NCBI GenBank assembly: GCA_013115125.1
Contig: JABANN010000572.1
Span: forward strand, 1 to 20,653
Source: Perkinsus olseni
Lineage: Eukaryota > Perkinsozoa > Perkinsida
Direction of reading: 5' to 3'
DNA length: 20,653 nt
Both the position numbers and the translations under genes were made by a program. The notes below the pieces were generated by a model that ran no database searches, was not told where the DNA came from, and worked only from the letters and a program-made list of their open reading frames with translations. Below are positions 7,811-16,038 of this stretch, in pieces. Positions within the stretch are counted from its first letter, which is position 1. The number at the start of each line of letters is the position of its first letter.

Positions 7811-8323
7811 ACTGATCGTGAATTGGATGGGAGGGCAATAGTGAAGAGAACCGGCTATGAGATCTGCGAGTGTCGTCTTGACGCCGTCAAGTTGACGGTT
7901 TTGGATGCCCAAGTCGCAATAATCTGAGTGCCAAAGTCGAAGCTCCTTTGGAGAAGTTTGCTTGTTCTTGCGTTCAGCGTCTCGTTTTGGAGCTGATGGT
8001 AAAATTGGAGCTCGAATGTTCATCATTCTCCGCGTTCATGAGTGTCGTTCTGAGTCATTAACTCAGGTGATTACTTCATGTCGGCGCATCGGGTGCGGAA
8101 AGGAATGGCCCTGCTAAGGCGAGGCTCACCAGGTCTAAACTCCTCCGACTTTCTCTTGCGTGCTCTACAACGGTCCATTGAATGGACCCCATTCATCACA
8201 TCTTCGCGGCGTGTGCAGGAGCGAAGCCAACGGAGGAGTTTCAGGACGCCTTATAAGAGCGGGTTTACTGACGTGAGTGAGCCTCACTCAGTTAGGCTTG
8301 CTAGGAGATGTTACGAGAGTTGA
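7811..8323 (+). CDS. Gene N: cysteine-rich unrecognised protein, five exons
   Basis: Exons 7811-7885, 7929-8079, 8133-8172, 8219-8272 and 8296-8323 join in phase to 115 residues. Exon 1 ends GYEICECRLDA and exon 2 begins CQSRSSFGEVCLF, giving six or more cysteines in the first half, then FGADGKIGARMFIILRVHEC. The tail is SEANGGVSGRLIRAG...LARRCYES. Introns are 43, 53, 46 and 23 nt. Three contain perfect odd palindromes: GTCAAgTTGAC, GTCCATTgAATGGAC and TGAGTGAGcCTCACTCA. Each starts at or one base after the splice donor. The first exon opens at an acceptor (GGCCTTAG), so the true start is upstream or missing. No family recognised. Confidence 0.62.
8173..8218 (+). repeat. Hairpin intron of gene N
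   Basis: A 46-nt GT-AG intron whose first 15 bases are the perfect hairpin GTCCATT-g-AATGGAC. Together with the exon base before it and the C after it, the palindrome has 8-bp arms (8172-8188). Confidence 0.6.
8273..8295 (+). repeat. 23-nt hairpin intron of gene N
   Basis: GTGAGTGAGCCTCACTCAG followed by TTAG. The palindrome TGAGTGAG-c-CTCACTCA (8274-8290) fills most of it. A shorter 19-nt version ending at 8291 is also GT-AG but gives an immediate stop. Confidence 0.55.
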
Positions 8324-8387
8324 TGGAGAGCATTACGACGTTCTCTCCACGAGAGCAGGGACCTACCCTGCTCGCTGTGGCGATGAA

Positions 8388-8926
8388 ATGCACAAGCGCG
8401 TGTTCGTATTGACTGCTGTGACGGTGGTCGAGGTCGATGCCTGAAGGTGGTTATCCACTAGGCATCCTCCGGCTTGGTGACTACTGTTAGCTCGACTCAT
8501 TTGGCCGTTGCGCTGCGAGGCTCCCACAACTCGATCCGGCTTCACGATTAGACATTGCCTTATCCGTATGACTCTGTTGTGTGGGCTCCTCCTACGCGAC
8601 TCTCGTCATGGTTCTCCAGCTTTTATTGATTGAGAGAAGGCTTCCTTAGTGGCTCAATCCCTTCACCGTTCCATGTCGCGGAGTCCGATGTATCATTCTA
8701 GTAATCTCTATTACTTGCAGCACATAATGGAGCCTGGCATCATCACGTTGTGGCACATGTACTGTCTCAAGACGCATCGGGGTCGGATGTCACATTTGGG
8801 ATGGGTAATGACGTAGTTTTACACCGCCAAACTCGCCGATCGTTGACAGCAGGTAGCTCGTCCCAGAAGAAGAGGTGGGCGAAAGGCTCTTCATCTGTTA
8901 GCGTGAAACTCATCGAGAGATGGTGA
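8388..8926 (+). CDS. Gene O: candidate secreted protein
   Basis: Exon 8388-8432 encodes MHKRVFVLTAVTVVE, a good signal-peptide start. A 29-nt intron (8433-8461, arms GATGCCT/AGGCATC extending slightly past it) leads to 8462-8506 (ASSGLVTTVSSTHLA). A 45-nt intron leads to 8552-8610 (TLPYPYDSVVWAPPTRLSS), and a 39-nt intron to 8650 onward (GSIPSPFHVAESD). After about 8721 two frames compete: a short one ending near 8817, and a longer, better one (HVLSQDASGSDVTFGMGND ... SSSVSVKLIERW, TGA at 8924-8926). The joint between them is unresolved. No family recognised. Membrane targeting rests only on the N-terminal hydrophobic run. Confidence 0.45.
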
Positions 8927-9063
8927 TCGCCGCTACGAGATGATCATCCTTCCGGAGATGATATTGCATGCATCTCAGTAGAAGCTTGTTCGATCAGTCA
9001 AGATGTCGTTGGATACCGCCAGGTGTCGCACGATCATCGTTTAACGGTGGAATCAGGATGTTA

Positions 9064-9340
9064 CTAAAGGTCTCCTGAGGCGAGCCACTGCAGCGCCTCA
9101 CGCATAAGGTATGAGCAGCCACCGAAGGCCATAGTTGAAGAAGGGTCCACCCCTCGACCGTCGGGGTTCGATGGAAAATGAATAGCATGCATAGAGGAGA
9201 GAGGGAGTTCAACATGAGTCTCTCCGCTGTTGTCATGCTCGTGTGCCAGGATTCGAAGGTGATCACTCTTCAGCAGTGTGCACGTACATGATGTAAGGTA
9301 CATCTTTCCGTTTCCGTTGCCGCTGAGCGTCTTGCATCAT
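9064..9340 (-). CDS. Gene Q: unrecognised small protein, two exons
   Basis: Exon 9340-9302 encodes MMQDAQRQRKRKD, a basic start that could be a nuclear signal. A 34-nt intron (9301-9268, GTACCT...CTGAAG) leads in phase 0 to 9267-9064, giving 80 residues in all. The second exon reads SDHLRILAHEHDNSGETHVE, then IHFPSNPDGRGVDPSS and CSYLMREALQWLASGDL before TAG. The overlapping frame ending GSPQETFSNILIPPLNDD may mean another intron near the stop. The gene is divergent from gene H. The intron contains GTAC at its 5' end repeated in GTACGTGCAC, a weak stem. No family recognised. Confidence 0.62.
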
Positions 9341-9454
9341 AGCAGAGTCTTTACAGTGCACTCCTTGTATTCTAGTTGAGTTGGTCGAAGTTGCATTAAT
9401 TAAACGTGTAGATGACAATTTTTCTGCTCTTCACTCTGCTATGCATCGTCACAC

Positions 9455-10358
9455 CAGCAGCAGCAGCAGCAGAGAAGCTCCAGCCATGTCCCGCCGGCAT
9501 CGACTCAGCTACATGCAGTTCTCCACAAGTAGTTCGTTCGCGTATGCTCTAATGCCCTTATTGCTTCTTGGTCGTTGTATCAGGTGAGCACGGAAGATCC
9601 CCACGTCAAGACAGCGGATTACCATGATGAGCTCGAGGCTGAGGTGAGGCCTGCACTCTCCCATCGTGATCGTAACCTCAACCACCACAAGCTGCTGATT
9701 CGGACAGCGTGTCTCCCACGCCTGACTACGATCTTGATCATTAGCTCTGGGTCCACGAATGATAGAATTCAGGTCAGCAGGAATGTGGAACGGAAACTTG
9801 CAAAGGAACGACGCGAACGTGCAGAGACAGCCGAAGCTGTCAAGGCGAAGTTCGCCAGTGTTGTGGATAAAATAGACGAGAATGGCATGGCTGTTGTCAA
9901 AAGCTCTACCGTGAGTGTCTGCCGGGATGATCGCAATATATTTTTACTCTCCTCAGAGATCCGTCACGGAAACGTTGACGCCGAAGAGGCTTCTCGACAT
10001 CACAGCCGTTGTCGCTGACTTTGCCGATCGTGCGGTGGGTAGATTCGACGATTACGCCCGGTGAGTGCAGGGAGGAGCTGCCCGTTCCCTACCGCTCTCG
10101 CCGTCTCTAGTGGTTGGCCTGGAGCAGAACTGATGATTATGAGCAGTCTTCGAGACTTCCAGTGATTCTTACTTGTGTGATCAGGCTACACGATAAGTCT
10201 GTTGGGAAGTTCAGCGAGTTCGCCCTTCGTCGACCATTTTCGGTGGAGACGATCTCTCCCGTCCTCAACAGTGAGAAGTGAGTCCTCTGCCCGTCGGAAA
10301 TATTTTGGCAGCTCGAGCTGTGATATTATTTCCCTTTGGGTATGAGCTGCAGCTTTGA
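9455..10358 (+). CDS. Gene H: polyglutamine/coiled-coil protein, seven exons
   Basis: From a run of six CAG codons (9455-9472) exons 9455-9517, 9584-9643, 9773-9910, 9957-10060, 10111-10161, 10185-10270 and 10312-10358 stay in one frame for 182 residues. Landmarks are QQQQQQRSSSHVPPASTQ, DYHDELEAE, a charged coiled-coil-like helix (NVERKLAKERRERAETAEAV), LTPKRLLDITAVVADFADRA and KFSEFALRRPFSVETISPVL. Donors are GTGAGT twice, GTGAGG and GTGAGA. Introns are 66, 129, 46, 50, 23 and 41 nt. The 129-nt one is also open, so it may be retained. The 23-nt intron (10162-10184, GTGATT...GATCAG) is clear by phase. The start exon is not resolved. The stop lies 17 nt before gene J's ATG, and a 62-nt intron from 10320 could merge them. 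No family recognised. Confidence 0.72.
10162..10184 (+). other. 23-nt intron of gene H
   Basis: GTGATTCTTACTTGTGTGATCAG joins SSLRDFQ to LHDKSVGKFSEF with matching phase. TGAT near the donor pairs with ATCA near the acceptor. This is among the shortest introns supported on both sides by good coding sequence. Confidence 0.6.
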
Positions 10359-10375
10359 ATTGAACCCGAGGTCTA

Positions 10376-11549
10376 ATGCAGGGTAAAGAGACGTTAGAGC
10401 CAACTAGACCATCGCAACTTACCAGTCGTTTCCGGTGCTCTCCTCTAGAGGCTGACCCCTTGGGGGTGACTTCTGCGAGGTTCGCGGTGCGAGGTTGCGG
10501 CTTCGGGAGGTTCGCTGAGTTTGATTGCCCTGCAGGTACGAGTATCTTCACAAGGCATCTCTTTGGAATGGGATTGCCAACGCGTAAGTCTACTTCAGCT
10601 GCCCTGTGGTACGCTGAAGGGAAGGGTGGCCTGTTGCTAGGTACTTCACTCGCCACTTCAACCAGTCCAAGGTGACCAAGAGTTTGATAACAGCAACAAT
10701 AGTCATGCCGAAGGCATTGGTAATTATACGGAACTCGTTCGCGTGCAGCGGTATTACCCTCAGACCAGCCAGTGGAATCTTACGGAGGCGTGGACGAGCA
10801 GGAGGCTAGATGATGACAAACAGTGGAATCGGGTCCCTCGTGGGATGTTAGTGAGTTGCACGCTGGAAGACTCTGCGAGTTCTTCAATCTTTCCGAGCTT
10901 CACGCTCACGCGAAAGGTCCACAGTGTAACCTGCTTGGCGCACTCATCTAGGTGGTTATCGTTCCACTTGATGATACAACCGATTCAAGTGAACAGCTGG
11001 AGCTCCTGTTCGGGGACGGAGAGAGCCTGTTTCCCCAGATCGCTGTGGGCGAGGTTCTCCTTCTAGGTAGGTCTTACCTATTAGTGGAGGCCTATCACGT
11101 GGACGGCTGGGCCGCTGGATAGCAGCTCTTTAGGGCCCGGAACCAAGTATCGCATACGAGAAAACAGCGGGCCGAGGCCGTGGCAATATCTTACAATTCA
11201 CTACTCGAAGTCTCGGAAGGGCCTGAGGAAGCTCTTCTCAAAATCCTTCGGTGGGGCAGCTGCTGTTGAGTCGCTTCACTCGTCCACTTGAAGAAAATTC
11301 GTGCTGATGTTTTCCAGGGCCCGATCCTCTCTTCGACGACGAAAGCAGTGTTCCGTCTGGGGTAGTGACTTACGAAGATCTACAAGAGTTCCATGGGCAG
11401 CAAAGCGCGGGAAAGCAGGCATCACAGGAGAGGGTGAGTCGTCTCGGGTGGTCTGCTCTCTCGATATTACCGAGGGTAATACCAACACCGTGACAATCTC
11501 ATCGCCCATCTCCATGTGCCACATAGAGATGGGCACCTGGACCACATGA
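10376..11549 (+). CDS. Gene J: unrecognised protein of about nine exons
   Basis: Exons 10376-10479, 10536-10583, 10641-10719, 10749-10822, about 10852-10920, 10952-11098, 11123-11264, 11318-11433 and 11475-11549. Landmarks: YEYLHKASLWNGIANA joining YFTRHFNQSKVTKSL; KALRYYPQTSQWNLTEAWTS; ELHAGRLCEFFNLSELHAHA; VVIVPLDDTTDSSEQLELLF; QVSHTRKQRAEAVAISYNSL; PDPLFDDESSVPSGVVTYED. Introns are 56, 57, 29, 29, one unresolved, 24, 53 and 41 nt. All joints except the fifth match in phase. The protein is mostly soluble and helical, acidic toward the C-terminus. A palindrome around 11489-11519 (GCCCATCTC/GAGATGGGC) lies in the last exon. It may be one gene with H. No family recognised. Confidence 0.68.
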
Positions 11550-11599
11550 CCTCTGTCCAGTGGTAAGTCACCACAAGCCATGTGACGAGATGAGCCGTT

Positions 11600-12063
11600 A
11601 TGATGATAGGACTTGTACAAGTCTTATCATCTGAAATTGAAGTGTCGATAGTTTTTGATTCCAGTGACTACAAACGCAGAGAAACACATGGACTTACTCA
11701 GTGCACTATGGGGAACACGATCGTGAGGTCAAATTTTGTATGTATTGAATCCCACTTCAGCCCCACTCACGGCCAGCCGTGTTGTCCGAGTTGACGGAAT
11801 CAAAATCAGTTTCCCCTTTTCAAATGGGTGCTCTTTCCTTGACCTATCCATCTCTGGTCTCAGCGACGCATCTCACGTGGCCACACTCATGGCCGTTAGA
11901 CGAATCAAGTTGAGAACTGTGCCACAGAGCCTCTCCCCGAGAGGCTCTCGGCGATGCCGAGTCGACACAGTATGTGATGTTCCGGTACCACAATCGGAGG
12001 GCGTTGCTGGTGTGCGGCCAGGAATGCTGCCTTGAAGAAGCGACTCGGCCATGCCTCGCATAG
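11600..12063 (+). CDS. Gene K: unrecognised protein, three exons
   Basis: Exon 11600-11737 (MMIGLVQVLSSEIEVSIVFD...) ends at a textbook donor GTATGT. A 23-nt intron leads in phase to 11761-11908 (RPAVLSELTESKSVSPFQMG), then a 33-nt intron (11909-11941) to 11942-12063 (ALGDAESTQYVMFRYHNRRA...CLEEATRPCLA, TAG). Total 135 residues. The second intron ends inside the palindrome AGAGCCTCTC-ccc-GAGAGGCTCT (about 11926-11948). A rival reading keeps one frame from 11736 to 12035 without splicing (MAVRRIKLRTVPQSLSPRG). A short palindrome ACTTGTACAAGT is in exon 1. No family recognised. Confidence 0.5.
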
Positions 12064-12217
12064 CCGTAAGTTGGATTTAGTGGCTTGGACACAGGCGGTG
12101 GGTCCGAAATTACATGTGCAGGGTGCCGCTATTCACCAACCTGAGGAAGTCCACCCCGTGCCGCATGTGTATCGAACCGAAGGAGTTGAACCGATTCAGT
12201 TAGAAGGCTGGGAATGA
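12050..12217 (+). other. Possible small two-exon fragment
   Basis: ATGCCTCGCATAGCC is followed by a good donor GTAAGT. A 56-nt intron ending ATGTGCAG leads to GAAIHQPEEVHPVPHVYRTE and a TGA at 12217. It may be the 3' end of an unseen transcript rather than a 36-residue gene. A perfect odd palindrome TGATAACG-t-CGTTATCA (12215-12231) overlaps the stop. Confidence 0.25.
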
Positions 12218-12326
12218 TAACGTCGTTATCATAACGATGTGGACATGAGTCTCCCTGGTCGAATCTTGGGGCCTCCGTGGGAGGAGCCGGGAAGAATCTG
12301 AGCGGCTTGGAAAGACTAAGATCGGT

Positions 12327-12766
12327 GTGGAAGGAAGACTAAAGACATCAATGTATTCCACGAGAATATCTGACCTCTGGACAAGTTTCGGTGCTTTCTG
12401 TAAGGGTCTTACACTTCTCTGTTGGAACATGATTTGTTGGGGTCACTACCCCGAGCTGTACAAGAGAGCGAAGATTGTCTTCATTGACAAACGCAGGGGC
12501 GAAGGGACCCAAAGGCTAGAGCCCACTCGCGCTAACCTCATGCATGGCCAAACTCATCGAGGTAATCATCGCGGACAGCGTTCTCAGGAAGTCTTTGCTG
12601 CATGATCTTAGTGGCTCAGCCTGAGCCTCACACCATGATGCACTGTTCTATTTGGATAAGCTAATCGACGATTGGCAGCAACAGCCGTTGCCGCGTTGCT
12701 TGATCGCATCGGGCCCTATTAGGGCCGCCCTAAGCGGTTTACATTCAGCTTGAATGATTCAAGCAG
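12327..12766 (+). mobile_element. LINE (non-LTR) retrotransposon relic: reverse transcriptase N-part
   Basis: The sequence ICWGHYPELYKRAKIVFIDK matches the LINE RT opening (GxxPxxWKxAxVVxIxK). CMAKLIEVIIADSVLRKSLL matches the following block (laKlxEkiixxrL), and HHDALFYLDKLIDDWQQQ matches the region after QxGF. The first and second blocks are in different frames (shift near 12500-12540) and a TGA separates the second and third, so the copy is dead. The catalytic YADD block is missing. Two one-centre palindromes lie in or just after it (GGCCCTAtTAGGGCC; GCTTGAATgATTCAAGC). Confidence 0.65.
12748..12764. repeat. Perfect odd palindrome
   Basis: GCTTGAAT-g-ATTCAAGC, 8-bp arms around one base, at the end of the LINE relic. 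It is framed by CAG on both sides. Confidence 0.85.
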
Positions 12767-12823
12767 CTCCTCTGTTTTTCTGGTCGAAACGTTAAGACTC
12801 CATTCGGGATTTTTTTCGAAACC

Positions 12824-13387
12824 ATGCTTTTGCGTTTGGGATCCCCACGAGAAGTGATCAACCTTTGCCTCCTATCGGTTTTCCTTAGGGTGTCCTCGGA
12901 CTCGCCTGCGCGGAAGTTTTTGGCTACGCAAAGTTGGTGGCGACCTGTTTTCTCGCTTTGACCAGCTTCTGCATTGACGCGATCGACTATCTGCCTAGTG
13001 CTTGCATCAGTCCCTAGTGCCCGAGAAGCTGCCTATTCGCTTGCATCAGGAAGTCGTCAAGTCGGCTGCGGCTACTTTCATGGAGGAAGGAATGGTGATG
13101 CTGCAAGGAGCAACAGCGGGCCTGAGTCTGGACGAAGCCAAACATGCAACTGAGAAAATAGAAGTGAGTGGCAGTTTTCTACCCGTTTTCTGGGAGGATC
13201 TCTCGCTCAGGAATTCTCTAACCGTGCTTTGCAGCGGTATATGTATTACTTCTATACCGCTGCTAAACGGAACAAGACCGATGACGAAGTTTTGGGCCAT
13301 TTCTATGACGTAGGTGCGGTATCATGTAAATGTGAAATGATAGTTGCATTTCAAGAGAAGAGGCGAACGGTCTCAGGCCGTCGCTAA
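12824..13387 (+). CDS. Gene B: candidate secreted or membrane-anchored helical protein
   Basis: Exon 12824-12946 begins MLLRLGSPREVINLCLLSVF, a likely signal peptide. A 52-nt intron leads in phase 0 to 12999-13163 (HQEVVKSAAATFMEEGMVML...LSLDEAKHATEKIE), then a GTGAGT intron of 47 nt to 13211 onward (EFSNRALQRYMYYFYTAAKR...DEVLGHFYD). The end is either a donor at 13310 (GTAGGT) or a run to TAA at 13387. The perfect 11-bp inverted repeat GCAGCGGTATA/TATACCGCTGC (13231-13263) lies inside exon 3 coding sequence, so not every hairpin here is an intron. A near-repeat CTGCCTA-TGCTTGCATCAG occurs at 12991 and 13029. About 129 residues to the first possible end. No family recognised. Confidence 0.68.
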
Positions 13388-13652
13388 ATAGCCGGTCTTT
13401 TTTCAGGCGTAGATTCCGTTACAGTGATAAATCATTGTCGAGACCTTGTGTGTAGATTGGCTTCCGTCACCGAGGCCGCGTAGAGGTCGTTCCACCGAAG
13501 CTCAATACAAATGGATTCCGATCAAAGCTGAAACAGAGTAACTCACTTACCTTGTGCGTTTCTTGACACCTTCCGGCTATATTACACTTCATCGGAAGCA
13601 CGTCCTACGGCCATTTGATGAGCCTTCCAATCGAAGCTGAAATGTCCAGTGC
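13388..13652. other. Gap with one weak exon candidate
   Basis: Frame IGFRHRGRVEVVPPKLNTNG (about 13457-13530) opens after an acceptor-like GTGTGTAG and may be an exon linking genes B and C. Its phases do not match neighbours as I read them. Confidence 0.3.
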
Positions 13653-14493
13653 ATGAGCTTCCTGCTCAACCGCGAGCTTGGTGAAGTACGTCGGCTTCTT
13701 TCAGAGCTGTTGTATCGCCTCGTGGACGAACTCTTCAACGGATCTTTCGTGATGGGTCCAATTGTCGGAAAGATAAGCTTTCCTAAGGAGATGTGCGAGG
13801 TAAGTTGTCACTCAGCGGTTCTGGTCGCCTTCCAGCAATTGGAGCACCCGTGACGTGGCCTTGAAGTCTTCCTCAAGCATTCTGAGTCGAGTGGGTGTCC
13901 ACTCGAAAGAGAAAAAGTTCTTATGAGTGATAACTTATCAGACACGATAACTCATAAGTTATCACAGTATTTCTGTGGTTCGTGTCTGAACCGCCGCTGC
14001 AATGCAATTGCCTTTGTCAGCCCTGGCGAGAATGGGCCACAGAATGGCTGGATGGGTTTGACACAGTTGCTGAGAGTCCTCGCCAGCACTGGTTCCGCCG
14101 TGAGAAAGGCTTCACCAACTCGGACGATAAGTAACAAGGATCTAGACTCTACTGAGCTCAAGGGTATCCTGGCGGATCAGCTGCACCCGACTGAGCTGTT
14201 TCAGGACTCGGGAGCGCAGGAGAGATCGAGTTAGCGGTGTCATCGTGACGATACCCCTGCTGGGCTGGCAGGGCGGCGAGGTCGAATTCATGGCTCAAAG
14301 TCAGCGAGATAAAGTTGCCGGCCAATTTCACGTTTGGCATGCTCCGGAGAACCCGGCAGCCGGCAGGTGAATACACTTCGCCGAGAACGCCATCCATCCA
14401 CCAAGCCACAGTGGCTCAGCCACTGTTCCGCCGCGAAACTTCCGCGGTAGCCGCGGCGCGGTTCCTGTGGCCCACTGCGCTACGGGTCGCTGA
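13653..14493 (+). CDS. Gene C: unrecognised protein, five exons including a perfect hairpin intron
   Basis: Exons 13653-13799, 13878-13926, 13968-14130, 14205-14366 and 14412-14493 join in phase to 200 residues. Landmarks: MSFLLNRELGEVRRLLSELL; MIFLWFVSEPPLQCNCLCQP; WLDGFDTVAESPRQHWFRRE; VIVTIPLLGWQGGEVEFMAQ; FHVWHAPENPAAG. Introns are 78, 41, 74 and 45 nt. The 41-nt one (13927-13967) is a 12-bp inverted repeat running from its GTGA to its TCACAG. The third could instead be 32 nt. A palindrome CAGTGGCTcAGCCACTG straddles the last acceptor. The stop is 10 nt before gene F's ATG, and a 55-nt intron from about 14486 would fuse them. No family recognised. Confidence 0.65.
13927..13967 (+). repeat. 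Hairpin intron: 12-bp arms reach both splice sites
   Basis: GTGATAACTTAT pairs perfectly with ATAAGTTATCAC, which is followed directly by AG. The loop is 15-17 nt. Removing the 41 nt joins ...REKVLM to IFLWFVSEPPL in phase. This is the clearest example of the class. Confidence 0.75.
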
Positions 14494-14503
14494 TTCCGCT
14501 TGA

Positions 14504-14954
14504 ATGGGCTGCGCTGGTCCTACGGCTGTCTGGACTCTAGGGAACCTGTGGTCTCAGCTCATAGCTAAGGTCGCGCACGATGGCCTGAGTGTATTGTGTA
14601 AATTGCTTGATACGGTGTATTTACAGTGTACACATCAGGCGCCTCGTCAATATATCCATGGGCGCCGGTGATGCTTTATTCACCGATTCGAGGCTATTGC
14701 ATAGACCAACAGTCAACTCTGGTGCAACTCCAGTACGACCATCGTTGCTACCTTCTCTGCATACTATTTCAGGTACCAACTTTGGAGCTTTTTTTCGCTA
14801 AGTCAGACGCGGCGTTGGAGAGAATCACGATGCTCGGTACTTCGTGGCTAGTAAGACAGTGTTGGGGAATTTTCGGTCGATGCGGCATTCGAAGTGTTCA
14901 TCGCTGACTTCTTCCATTCTCGTATACAATCTAGCTAGTCTCTCTCTAGTCTAG
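14504..14954 (+). CDS. Gene F: unrecognised, hydrophobic segments, four exons
   Basis: Exon 14504-14588 (MGCAGPTAVWTLGNLWSQLI) joins across a 38-nt intron (arms GTAAAT/ATTTAC) to 14627-14772 (YTSGASSIYPWAPVMLYSPI...YDHRCYLLCILF), then across 30 nt to 14803-14850 (SDAALERITMLGTSWL) and a strong donor GTAAGA. With a 44-nt intron it ends at 14954 (SSILVYNLASLSLV), 112 residues. With an 88-nt intron to 14939 it runs straight into gene G in phase. The second choice would make F and G one gene. In-frame TGA directly precedes the ATG. No family recognised. Confidence 0.6.
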
Positions 14955-15817
14955 TCGATACCCTCGCCCCAATGACTCTGGGCGATTCGTTCGTCAGTTC
15001 CGAAGTAGTTGATCGCGCGGTGCCAACTCGGAGGTTCATGTATCCCTCGAGTTTGAGCGGAGATCGTTTCCCAGTAAAATGCTATTCCTCCGCTAGGTCC
15101 CAAAGAAAGAGTACCAAAAGGCAGTCGCTGAGCAAGAAGAGCTCGAGAACGCCGCAGAAGATGTGTAAGGCGGTTCATAGCATCCCCGGATGGAGTGGTA
15201 ACCGCTCCGAGCTAATCTAGCCAGTCGCCAGGGAGCCTCGGAGATTGCTTGTTTCAGTTCCTCTGGCTCCAGCGTCTCCGATGCTCAACTAGGTAATTCT
15301 ATGCCGGATGAGTCCGATGTGAGCTCGCGTTCTTGCGAATCCCGGCTGAACACCCTCCCAAAGGTCGACGGATATGAGGCATATATCTCACGACAAGAAG
15401 AGGCTCTCAAACGGGTCTTTGATACAGCTAAGGATATCATGTCCGAGGTCGGCTCTTAGCCTTACGCAGTAGCTACTAAGGATGATATTTCTCAGAAGCT
15501 CTCCCAAGAAAGGCAGAGGCATTTCGAGCAGCTCGCGGAGCTCCAGTTGATGAAAGGCGAGCAAACAGGCGAGCAAGAGAGAATACGGTCTGACACTTCG
15601 GTGATGATGGTCGTCGGCGAATGAAGTGATAGACAGGTTATCAGACAAGAGAGTACAAGCTATGACAGACTACATCGATCAAGTTATGCGCACGCCACCG
15701 AGCGACCATCTCAGTAGTAGCAGGAGGTCTCGTTGGTCTAGCAATCACGCTGTTGAACTAAGATTCACGAGTCTTGTTAGTTCAGACGACAACACTCTCA
15801 GGTACTACAGGTGCTGA
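14939..15817 (+). CDS. Gene G: coiled-coil protein, about five exons
   Basis: Exons 14939-15073 (or from ATG 14972), 15097-15164, 15225-15447, 15481 to about 15600-15624, and about 15626/15650-15817. Landmarks: APMTLGDSFVSSEVVDRAVP; KKEYQKAVAEQEELENAAED; SSSGSSVSDAQLGNSMPDES; RQEEALKRVFDTAKDIMSE joined to DDISQKLSQERQRHFEQLAE; then VQAMTDYIDQVMRTPPSDHL and a serine/arginine-rich tail. Introns are 23, 60, 33 nt and one unresolved. The Glu/Gln/Arg heptad-like stretches argue for coiled coils separated by a Ser-rich linker. It probably continues F and perhaps C. Family unknown. Confidence 0.65.
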
Positions 15818-16038
15818 GGGTGTTATATAAAAGATCGCTCATGTTTGATGCAGTATAAGAATTGTCGCTGTGATGATCTTTCTCTGAGTTGTAGTACTGA
15901 GGATCCTTGAGGCCTCCAAGCCGGGAGCTACAGCAGTTTCGCTTGCCGCGATTTCCATTCGCTCTGCGAAGGGAGGAGTATTCGGATAACCTCTATTAGC
16001 TTGGAGGATATCCAAATATTATTCGGTTAGGAGTCTCC
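15818..16038. other. Intergenic, no gene seen
   Basis: Short and without good frames. TATTCGGATAA and TATTCGGTTAG are near-repeats, and GGTTAG before gene E's ATG is a possible acceptor. Confidence 0.5.

Noticed and set aside
10186-10656. Minus-strand frame of 156 codons.
   Set aside because: It is antisense to well-supported exons of genes H and J.
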